From assembly GCA_963702445.1 (NCBI GenBank), contig CAVPCZ010000004.1, positions 1-64,000 of the forward strand: 64,000 nucleotides of DNA. Reading direction: 5' to 3'. The stretch comes from CAVPCZ01 sp963702445. Its GTDB lineage: Bacteria > Bacteroidota > Ignavibacteria > UBA10030 > UBA6906. Numbering within the stretch: the first letter of the stretch is position 1; each line of letters begins with the position of its first letter. A program made the position numbers and the translations under genes. The notes below the pieces were generated by a model. That model saw only the letters and a program-made list of their open reading frames with translations. It ran no database searches and had not been told where the DNA came from. Below are positions 1 through 6,582 of this stretch, piece after piece.

Positions 1-36
1 GATAGCGAACGACAATATGACCGATATGAATTTCAT
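1..36 (-). CDS. Lipoprotein paralog, N-terminal 12 residues only (cut by window edge)
   Basis: The first 36 bases read on the minus strand as ATG followed by MKFISVILSFAI, nearly identical to the signal-peptide start MKLISVILSFAI of the lipoprotein at 51-455. The rest lies outside the window. It shows that the lipoprotein family is a tandem array of at least three copies. The function is unknown. Confidence 0.55.
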   Translation of the reverse strand, partial: MKFISVILSFAI

Positions 37-50
37 AGTGCCTACAATTG

Positions 51-455
51 TCAAAGGCCACCAACTTTGGATGTCGTAATATGTAAGCCGAACACGAATC
101 CAATGAACACAACGGGAAACAATAGAGCTAAAATAGTCCTTGGGGTTTCGAGCTTATCAACGACAACCTCTTTGACTTGCTGGTCAAGCACTATTCCGTC
201 AAACAAACCATCTGGACGCTGATAGTTGAGGGTGTTCCAGTTGTCTTTCGGAGTGTGGCGTAGTTTGCCCACAATCTCATAGCCATTTTCTACCCTGTGG
301 TGATAACCACTCTCTGATACGATGTATGAACCATCGCCAAGCTGAAAGGTAAGGTCTTCATTGTCTAAGTTGGGAGCATCTGTTGTTACTGTTGTGTGTG
401 AGTAACATCCAGAAAGCAGGATGGCAAATGAGAGAATGACGGATATGAGTTTCAT
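51..455 (-). CDS. Small membrane lipoprotein, tandem paralog family
   Basis: This encodes 134 residues. The start at 455 is chosen because a strong GGAGG-type ribosome binding site lies just upstream and the protein then begins with a lipoprotein signal, MKLISVILSFAILLSGC, with lipobox LSGC. After the lipidated Cys comes a polar region of about 85 residues with a short-strand pattern (FQLGDGSYI, VENGYEIVG), and then a hydrophobic C-terminal segment (ALLFPVVFIGFVFG). The C-terminal membrane segment on a lipoprotein is unusual. It is paralogous to the broken gene at 472-857 and to the fragment at 1-36. No known family was recognised. A cell-envelope location is inferred from the lipobox. Confidence 0.7.
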   Translation of the reverse strand: MKLISVILSFAILLSGCYSHTTVTTDAPNLDNEDLTFQLGDGSYIVSESGYHHRVENGYEIVGKLRHTPKDNWNTLNYQRPDGLFDGIVLDQQVKEVVVDKLETPRTILALLFPVVFIGFVFGLHITTSKVGGL

Positions 456-471
456 TCGCCACCACCTCCTC

Positions 472-857
472 CTAGAAAATTGACGCTTCACTTGGTAAAC
501 CAGAGCCAGCTTGATCACCTACTTGAGAAGCTCCTAACAACCATAGTATACCTACAAACCCTCCTATAACAAGAATACTTACTACAACCGTACTTATTGG
601 ATCATTCTCTTTTCTCTCAATTGTATCAATCTGCTCGTCAAGTACGATTACGCTTGGAGTTCCGTCTGTACTGGCAATCTGGTATCCGTTCTCCAACCTG
701 AGATAGCACCAACGGTTTGCTTCAATATTTGAGCCATCTTTGAGTACAAAGGTGAGTCCACTACTGGAATCGAGAATATCATCCTTTGTTACTGCCGTAT
801 TGGTGTAGCACCCATAAACAGGAGTGCCAACGATAATGCGATTCTCATGAGTTTCAT
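472..857 (-). pseudogene. Frameshifted lipoprotein paralog
   Basis: From ATG 857 the minus strand encodes a signal peptide (MKLMRIALSLALLFMG), but the frame then runs to a stop. One frame over, the sequence continues with the expected lipobox Cys and mature part (CYTNTAVTKDD, LKDGSNIEANR, LENGYQIAS, VIVLDEQIDTIE) and a C-terminal membrane segment (VVVSILVIGGFVGILWLLG). The architecture and several motifs match the neighbouring lipoprotein (VENGYEI, IVLDQQVKEV). The break is a missing base exactly at the Gly-Cys of the lipobox. Repairing it gives a protein of about 128 residues. It could be a sequencing error or a phase-variation-like switch. The function is unknown. Confidence 0.6.
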
Positions 858-1281
858 TGCGTCACCTTCAAGCAGTCCTCAAATTCCAGCCCCGTTCTGT
901 TTTCATGGGGAATATAGTCTCTTCCCAAAGGATTTGTGTCAAAGGGGAGTCAAGAAATTGTCATAAGGTCTCCATCTCAAGACAGAACGCTTACGGGCAT
1001 GGGAGAATATACTCCCCTTCCAGCGAAATCCAGCCTCCCCACAATTGCGCGAACATTCACAACTTACCGACTGCCGCAACCGCCATTTTGCCCGAATTTC
1101 CTCCCAATTCCCCTCAATACCCCCCAGAAAACTTTTCAAAAAATATTGCGGATTGGGTGTCGGACTGTCAATAGAAGCCACACCCGCCCCGTTTTTGGGG
1201 TTGAGATTCGAAATTCCGTTGAAATCCGTTTCCATCTGACGATTTCCCCGTTCAACAACACATCCATCAAGGAGGTCTATC
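858..1281. other. Gene-less 424-bp region upstream of the recombination-type module
   Basis: No convincing gene is visible: open frames here lack ribosome binding sites and overlap one another. The region separates the leftward lipoproteins from the rightward module and should hold both promoters. A near-perfect inverted repeat (GGGAG-AATATA-CTCCC, 1001-1016) could be an operator. Short C-run/G-run hairpins occur near 892-915 and 1189-1200. Confidence 0.4.
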
Positions 1282-1563
1282 ATGGCAACCACGAATACGT
1301 CCGCGGCGGACATCCGGTTTCAGTTTGGGTACTATCGGTTCAACGGGAAGGGTGAACGTCCGACCATCACCCCAACCGTGAACGATGCACACTTCATACG
1401 ATCACTGCACTCCATCGACGGAGCACTCATCGATCTGGCAAAGCAACGGGTTGAGGAATGGTGCAAACAGCACAACCTCAACGCATCGATGAAGCAGCCA
1501 TATCCATCCAACACTGCCGGAAAGTACTGGCTGGAGTTCACGTTCGGCGGTTTGACGCTGTAA
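1282..1563 (+). CDS. Hypothetical 93-aa protein, first gene of the module
   Basis: This is a small soluble protein, no membrane segment. The start is supported by an AAGGAGG ribosome binding site six bases before ATG 1282. Mixed alpha/beta-like composition with aromatic residues (FQFGYYRFNGKG, YWLEFTFGGLTL). It opens a rightward series of five genes that all share the same strong AGGAGG-type site, suggesting one transcription unit up to the terminator at 4080-4111. No family recognised. By position it is probably an accessory protein of the DUF932/ATPase module. Confidence 0.6.
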   Translation: MATTNTSAADIRFQFGYYRFNGKGERPTITPTVNDAHFIRSLHSIDGALIDLAKQRVEEWCKQHNLNASMKQPYPSNTAGKYWLEFTFGGLTL

Positions 1564-1653
1564 CCCACTCACAACATCCATCCACAGCAGCGGTACTGGC
1601 GAAGACTAACTTCGCTGGTATCGCTGTTTCATTTTCCCCCAAGGAGGCTACAG

Positions 1654-1851
1654 ATGAAAGAGAGAGGGATTCACCTCATATACATACCTGCTACAGATGG
1701 CAGCACTGACAGAGTGCTGGACATCATCGAAACAGACGATGTGAACGACGTTCTGCTGGAAGTACAGGCCAACCCCGGCTCCATCGCCATGCAGCTTGAC
1801 TGCGACGACATGGAGGATCTGCCACTGGAACTTGCGCAGTTGGGGTTCTGA
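1654..1851 (+). CDS. Hypothetical 65-aa acidic protein
   Basis: A small, strongly acidic protein (IIETDDVNDVLLEVQ, DCDDMEDLPLELAQ). The start is supported by AAGGAGG upstream of ATG 1654. Same orientation and expression signals as its neighbours. The acidity and size are reminiscent of phage-borne DNA-mimic or regulatory proteins, but no motif supports a specific role. Confidence 0.55.
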   Translation: MKERGIHLIYIPATDGSTDRVLDIIETDDVNDVLLEVQANPGSIAMQLDCDDMEDLPLELAQLGF

Positions 1852-1911
1852 ACCCTGCTATGCAATCCACAATCAACCATCACACACAACAACACAACAA
1901 CTGGAGGACCT

Positions 1912-2701
1912 ATGAATCCTTTCGCTGAAATCGAAGTCACACCCCTGTACTCCAGAGATGGAATGGAGTCGCAGGGCAAATCCGTGCGGATTGCGGATGA
2001 GGAGGAACAGTCCGGGTGGAACGAAATCGGTGTGGTTTCATCCAACTACCTTCTGGTCCACAACGCAAAGGTCAAGGAGGTCGTGGATCAGATTGCCCAT
2101 CGCTATCCCTCCTGCACGTGGGATGAACGCAAACTCTTCTTCGATGGGAAGCGGTTCGTGTATGCCCTGACAACAGACGCCATCACCGCAGAGGTAGTAC
2201 CCGGAGATCTGGTCCGGTTTGGGCTGATCGCCTACAACTCCTATGACGGTTCTCACACGCTGTCTGTTGGAGCATACGCCGAACATCTGGTCTGTTCCAA
2301 CGGCATGACGAGCGAGATGTATTTTGCACGGTTCACATTCAAGCATCAGAAAGGGCAACGTGAACTGGAACGAAGAGACAGAACGTGCATTTGCCACACT
2401 GCTTCCCGGTTCGCGTGGACGATTGACACGCTTTGCCAACATGCTCCACAGACTGAAGAACAAGCCACTCACCGTACAGGATCTCAAGGTGCTCCGTGAA
2501 GAGCACCTGAAGGACCTGAGCGTGGGCACATGGGGAAGGATTGTGGACCGCTATCTGATCCACGAGCCTCACCACGCATTCGGTCTTCTGGATGCCTGCA
2601 CGCAGACGTTCTGGCACAACGAGAAACAATCCATCACGGACTACCGGAACAATTCGTACGCCACCGATGCAATGATGGCATTTGCTAACCGCCTCAACTA
2701 A
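1912..2701 (+). pseudogene. DUF932-like phage/plasmid protein, frameshifted
   Basis: The N-terminal ~147 residues read in one frame (WNEIGVVSSNYLLVHNAK, GDLVRFGLIAYNSYDGSHTL, HLVCSNGMTS) and the rest in the next (KGNVNWNEETERAFATLL through MMAFANRL). The pattern of an N-terminal 'SNxYxxV' segment, a central D-G-S strand and a 'vCsNgm' motif is that of DUF932 proteins, common on phages and plasmids next to recombination genes; their biochemical role is not established. The frame changes at CAGAAAGGG near 2347; removing one A or one G restores continuity, giving about 262 residues. The start has a TGGAGG site. The single homopolymer lesion suggests sequence error or very recent inactivation. 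Confidence 0.65.
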
Positions 2702-2717
2702 CCAAAGGAGGAACACT

Positions 2718-3484
2718 ATGTCGCAACCAAGTCCATTCTACAAGAACGAGAAGGAGAGGCAGGAACTGATACAACGCCGTGATTCCTTCACCTTCTCCGA
2801 ACCTCTGGCACTACCCAAAGTGGTTGTGCTGATCGCAGGACGTGAAGGGAGTGGCAAGACGCATCTGGCCTGCACGATGTCGGAACTGGGACCCGTATAT
2901 CTGCTGGACACCGAGTACCGTGCGCAGATCGTCACCAGCAAGTTCCAGAACGTGAAGTTTGCCCTGACCAAGAACTACATCGACATGGTCGTGGCAGTGA
3001 AGCACATCCTGAAGCATCAGCCTCCGGGAACCATCGTCATCGACTCCGGCTCTGACCTCCAGACGTTCGCAGAGATCGAGTATCTGGAGCGGACGGAGAA
3101 GGAGAAGGTGGGAATGCCGTGGAATTGGTCGCGAGGTGTGGCGGCTGTGCAATGCCATCATCGACGACATGAAGTTCTCACAGGGATTCCATCTCGTGGT
3201 CACTGCACGAGTGCAAAGAGGAATACGTGAACGAGAAGCCCACAGGACAGCTTGTTCCGCGCATCTATTCCACACTTCCCTACAAAGCGGACATCGTTCT
3301 CCAATACGCAAAGGACAAGGAGAGGAAGCTTCAGGTGATGAAGAACGGATTCACTGGAGAGAATGGAGGTATCATCGGCAGGGATATGACACTCCCCCAG
3401 ATCATCAAATCCCTCTCCGAAATCCGTCCTGCTGCACCAGTTGTATCGCCAAAGGTCAATCCACCGTTGCGAAAAGTATCCTAA
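2718..3484 (+). pseudogene. RecA-like AAA ATPase (Sak4/phage nucleotide-binding type), two frameshifts
   Basis: ATG 2718 follows an AAAGGAGG site. Residues ~36-44 form a Walker A loop (GREGSGKTHL), and ~96-104 a Walker B-like strand (GTIVIDSGSDL). The remainder continues through two frame changes (near 3140 and near 3219 at CAAAGAG) into EYVNEKPTGQLVPRIY and LPQIIKSLSEI. The repaired protein is about 255 residues, the size and domain order of phage AAA_24/Sak4 ATPases, RecA-core single-strand-annealing proteins that work with SSB. Neighbouring DUF932 and the next gene fit a recombination/replication module. Activity is inferred, and the frame is broken as given. Confidence 0.6.
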
Positions 3485-3503
3485 CACACAAGGAGGAAAC
3501 ACA

Positions 3504-4063
3504 ATGACACTCTCATGTGATGGCTCGTTCACCCCGAACAGATACGGGGTAGGAATTATCGTCCGGGAAGTGACAATAGCGGATGCAGCAGATGTATCAG
3601 GTCAGCAGGCACCATATCTGGATCGACCGTGGGACATCGGCATCAAGCTGTTTCTGGAAGTGGGCAGGACATTCCAGCCCGAATTGACCATTGCCGGAAA
3701 CCTGAAGAGGGACCCACACACGGGGGAGGTGACGGGATGGGGGTGCGGCATTCGTGGTTCAGGAGGCACTGCGCAGACTGGGTTACACTGGGAAGCTGGA
3801 AGATGGCAATCGCATCCCAGAACACGTGCTGGAGGATGTCGTCGGGAAGAAGTTCTACCGGTTGTCGTATGTATCAGGCCGGAAAGACAACGGGAAACTC
3901 AAGTATCACCGACTGGAACCAGATCGCCACGTTGGAGGAAGGACCAGACAGTCTTGTGGCCCGGTTCCACAAATCGCTGAACCGAGGGTATCCGAAGAAC
4001 TACAAGCCGGAACTGGTCTTGATGGGTCTGTTCTTCCAGTCGCTTCCACAATGGATGACATAG
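3504..4063 (+). pseudogene. Module partner protein of unknown function, two frameshifts
   Basis: ATG 3504 has an AAGGAGG site. The chain starts MTLSCDGSFTPNRYGVG, includes WDIGIKLFLEVGRTFQPEL, shifts frame at a G5 run near 3740 (then VVQEALRRLGYTGKLEDGN and GKKFYRLSYVSGRKDNG), and shifts again at GGGAAACT near 3897 (then ITDWNQIATLEEG, RFHKSLNRGYPKNY). The repaired length is about 186 residues. It is the last gene before a terminator. The position immediately after a Sak4-like ATPase suggests a DNA-binding or SSB-like partner, but no such fold is evident from sequence alone. Both lesions are one extra base in a homopolymer. Confidence 0.5.
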
Positions 4064-4079
4064 CATTCTAACACACATC

Positions 4080-4111
4080 GCTCCCCTATCGAAAGTGGGG
4101 GAGCTTTATTT
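4080..4111 (+). terminator. Rho-independent terminator
   Basis: A 7-bp perfect stem GCTCCCC/GGGGAGC (4080-4086 with 4098-4104), an 11-nt loop, followed by TTTATTT. It closes the rightward 1282-4063 unit. Confidence 0.7.
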
Positions 4112-4734
4112 CAACAGGAGGATAACATGGAACTCGCAGGAACAGCAGAACTGATACCGATCTTCACCACAGATGACTCTGACAATGACGTATTGACGGA
4201 ATCGAGAGAGATCCAGAGCACCGCATCACGTGAGAATATCGAGTAGATCTCCTCCCATCGCGGGATATAGTCACGATATGTCAAATACTGAACACGAGCA
4301 GCAGAGGATTTGTCTGTTTTGAAAGGTCTAATGCGACAATCATAGACAGAGAGTTCGTCAAAATCGGTAAGTATGCTAACGGGCAGTTTTGCCGACCATG
4401 CATACCTACGCAATTGGAAAGCCGGAGCCACATCCTCTTTGATATTGACGGCGGGTTTCTTCGCCTCGACAAAGAACTTCCTTGTGCCGCCGATTCTGAA
4501 GGAGTAGTCTGGAGCTTTCGTAGCTGTGCCGATCTTGATAGCATCCTCGTGAATGACATCCTTGTACCCTTGCGCCAATCCCTGCTTGTTCTCAATATCC
4601 CAACCAAGTGCGCCGAAGAAGGGGTCAATGAACTCACGGCGGATTTGTGTTTCGTTGTATGACGATGACACGAGCTGGTCCCGGCTGCTGCCGAAGCGGT
4701 CCACCAGACTTCGCACTATATCAGGAACATCCAT
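4111..4734 (-). pseudogene. N-terminal fragment of a type IIG-like restriction-modification enzyme
   Basis: Residues 1-173 match the N-terminal nuclease part of fused restriction-methyltransferases (Eco57I/BcgI-like). The helix NETQIRREFIDPFFGALGWD at ~28-46 is followed by a PD-(D/E)xK signature: PDYSF at ~75-79 and VEAKK at ~89-93, the catalytic Asp and Glu-x-Lys. After FSRDAVL (~167-173) the sequence stops resembling the family and ends within 35 residues. The methyltransferase and specificity domains, normally several hundred more residues, are absent. The junction lies near 4195-4215, where an oppositely oriented gene start is also truncated, indicating an insertion/deletion boundary. No start-site motif was checked beyond ATG 4734. 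Free cleavage activity is unlikely without the methylase part. Confidence 0.65.
4127..4246 (+). CDS. 39-aa ORF, probable N-terminal stub of the next element gene
   Basis: ATG 4127 is preceded by AGGAGG like the module genes upstream, and encodes MELAGTAELIPIFTTDD and a short tail ending at TAG 4246. After about 65 bp it runs antisense into the restriction-enzyme remnant, so it looks like a gene start truncated by recombination at roughly 4195-4215. Only the start signal supports it. Confidence 0.35.
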   Translation: MELAGTAELIPIFTTDDSDNDVLTESREIQSTASRENIE

Positions 4735-4779
4735 GTACGTGCCTGTGCCTGTCTGAAATCAGAGATCAACACAACACAA

Positions 4780-4816
4780 ACCCGCAGGAGGCTTGCTGAG
4801 GGCGTTCCCTGCGGGT
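4780..4816 (-). terminator. Terminator-like hairpin of the structured region
   Basis: Stem ACCCGCAGG/CCTGCGGGT with an 18-nt loop, followed on the minus strand by TTTGTGTTGTGTT. Its loop contains one arm of the 10-bp repeat pairing with 4878-4887, so an alternative or pseudoknotted fold is possible. Confidence 0.45.
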
Positions 4817-5145
4817 CTACGACACCGGGAATAGATAGTCCGGTGCGCAATACGTAATGGTCTGTCAAAAGAGTCCCCAGCAAGCCTGTGAGTGGAAAAT
4901 ACACCGATTCCGTGAGTTATGCAATCGGCAGGTCCGCCGTGGTCGCCCCCAGATTGCCATTTGCTGGTCAAATCACCCCAGTCAAGTTACCTTTTTGCCG
5001 CTAACTCCGCCGGAGACGGGATAATACTCATCCTTGGTACCCCTATGGTAAGTCCGTCCAAGGACGCAAGACGATAGGAGGTGCTAAGCGCTGCATCGGT
5101 TACGTGCGGACTTGGATTATCGGTCTCATTTACTGCCAGCTGGAA
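4780..5145 (-). other. Structured intergenic region, candidate non-coding RNA ending in a hairpin
   Basis: No ORF is credible, yet inverted repeats are dense. Read on the minus strand they include AAGTCCG/CGGACTT (arms near 5115 and 5053), CCTTGG/CCAAGG (near 5060 and 5036), CTCCGGCGGAG (near 5010), CCGATT/AATCGG (near 4928 and 4908), CACCGG/CCGGTG (near 4843 and 4826), and a terminal stem ACCCGCAGG/CCTGCGGGT (4808-4816 with 4780-4788) followed by TTTGTGTT. A second perfect 10-bp pair (AGGCTTGCTG, 4789-4798 and 4878-4887) is interleaved with the terminal stem, giving pseudoknot topology. I tried tmRNA, RNase P RNA, SRP RNA and 6S RNA signatures without a match. Confidence 0.35.
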
Positions 5146-5148
5146 CAC

Positions 5149-5673
5149 TCAACCCCTCCCAGCGTGTGTAAATCGTGTCTGAGACCGAACTACCCTCATG
5201 CAGCTCGCATGAAACAAGAAGAACCGAGGGAAGAGAGGTTCTCTCTTGAATGTTCTGGGCATGGAGGCGGGCAATGATCTATCCGCGAAAGAGATCTGTA
5301 ACGATTCGCCCTCCCCCAACACTGGCACTGTGAGATAGAGTTCTCCGCTGCTCGTGTCTATGGTCTTCGTGTAATGTTCCTTCGGAAAGAGCTTGATTCT
5401 TAGTGTATCCGTGAAGACCGGCCATACTGATATTCTGATGTCATTCGCTACGGAAGTGCCGCTGTTCCTTAGCGTTACGGCGAACTGTCGGAGGCTATAA
5501 GAATACGCCGTGTCAGTCTTGAAGCCCATTATCGTCACTTCCCCCTTTTCTACAATGAGCTTTGCTTCTCGCCCGCTGTTTCTTGACCCTATATTCTGGG
5601 CCCACATCCCGCTAAGGGCGATAGAGGAGGTGAGGCATGCAACAACAATCATCAACAAGAACGATGGTTTCAT
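5149..5673 (-). CDS. Exported hypothetical protein
   Basis: The start at 5673 is chosen over longer readings because AAGGAGG immediately precedes it and a Sec signal peptide follows (MKPSFLLMIVVACL...SIALSGMWA). The mature part (about 150 residues) is beta-rich with a CARDB/Ig-like pattern: FAVTLRNSGTSVANDIRISV, then GELYLTVPVLGEGESLQIS. The Arg/Phe-rich last 30 residues look unlike the rest, and the true C-terminus may lie in another frame. Probably periplasmic or surface-exposed. No specific function recognised. Confidence 0.55.
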   Translation of the reverse strand: MKPSFLLMIVVACLTSSIALSGMWAQNIGSRNSGREAKLIVEKGEVTIMGFKTDTAYSYSLRQFAVTLRNSGTSVANDIRISVWPVFTDTLRIKLFPKEHYTKTIDTSSGELYLTVPVLGEGESLQISFADRSLPASMPRTFKREPLFPRFFLFHASCMRVVRSQTRFTHAGRG

Positions 5674-5930
5674 TCCCCCTCCTTGCGTGTATTCCTCGTC
5701 TCGCCGAGGCGGCTCACCTCGCCGCCAACACCAGTGTGCATATTGAAAACAACAACAATTTGATTGTGCTAACCCATCCCATGATTTACGACACAAGGGG
5801 GAGCAACCGCTCCCCTGCCCCCTCATGTGTGGCACTCCCCATCCAGTTGCGTACTCACTTGATATGGATCTTAGGAGTAGTCGTTCCGTATAGGGCATGG
5901 TCTTGGAGCGCAGAAAACCCACCTCGGGTG

Positions 5931-6359
5931 TTATGAGCATACAACTTTTTCGCTGCGCGAAGTGATGACACCAATGAGAGCCCCCAGCAAACCCCCAAAC
6001 AACCCGCCTGCAGCCGCACCTACACCTGCCCCATACTCCTGCGCGCTTGCAGCACCCATTCCAGCCATGAGAACGAACCCAATGCCACTCCTATCAGAAT
6101 GTTCGAGTGTCCCTCAACAACGACTGTCTGAACCCCAGAAAGTGGAATAAACATAGCAAACACAAAATCACCTTGCCACCCAAATGTTACGGAGATTCGA
6201 TTCAGTCCTCACAATGACAACCGAGTCGGTTGCAACCAGAAGTTCTCCTCGGATGCTCTGGCCTGTGGAACACGTGACTGCTACATCGGCACCTTGTGCG
6301 GGAGCATTTGCATGAACCCATGCCGTGAGGAAAACGATCACGAGGCAGGATCGGCTCAT
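5931..6359 (-). pseudogene. Exported glycine-zipper-type protein, frameshifted
   Basis: ATG 6359 starts a signal peptide (MSRSCLVIVFLTAWVHANA) and a short beta region (SIRGELLVATDSVVIV, ESNLRN). The frame then breaks near 6172 at GGG. Downstream frames carry VQTVVVEGHSNILIGVALG and then a glycine-zipper membrane hairpin (AGVGAAAGGLFGGLLGALIG) ending SRSEKVV and a stop at 5931. Combined length is about 143 residues with at least two frame changes. The layout (exported beta region, V-rich strand, short C-terminal membrane segment) resembles the lipoproteins at 51-857 and may be distantly related. The function is unknown. Confidence 0.45.
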
Positions 6360-6582
6360 GTGGATTAGCACCTGAGAGGCATTTACTCCCTCATTTCATC
6401 GTGGCGTTCCTTCAGATGAGATGAAGTTGACCGGGCTTCCCGTGGAAGTCGGTAGGTCACAACGCAAACATCTCCCCCAATCCAGCAGAAGTGATCCTCT
6501 CTATCTCTCACATGTCTCCACTCCGAGGACGCATTCTTATGCGGCCAGCATGCCCAACAGTAGAAGCTATGTCAACATAACG

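Noticed and set aside
1912..4063. Programmed +1 frameshifting as explanation for the split genes
   Set aside because: Shifts occur in many unrelated genes, in both directions elsewhere, at ordinary homopolymers, without a common slippery site or downstream structure.
4780..5145. tmRNA, RNase P RNA, SRP RNA or 6S RNA
   Set aside because: No tRNA-like domain with a tag reading frame, no RNase P conserved blocks, no SRP tetraloop region and no 6S-type long hairpin could be matched.
5674..5940. N-terminal extension of the exported protein at 5149-5673
   Set aside because: The extension is Cys/Arg-rich without homology, while a perfect AAGGAGG site and signal peptide mark 5673 as the start.
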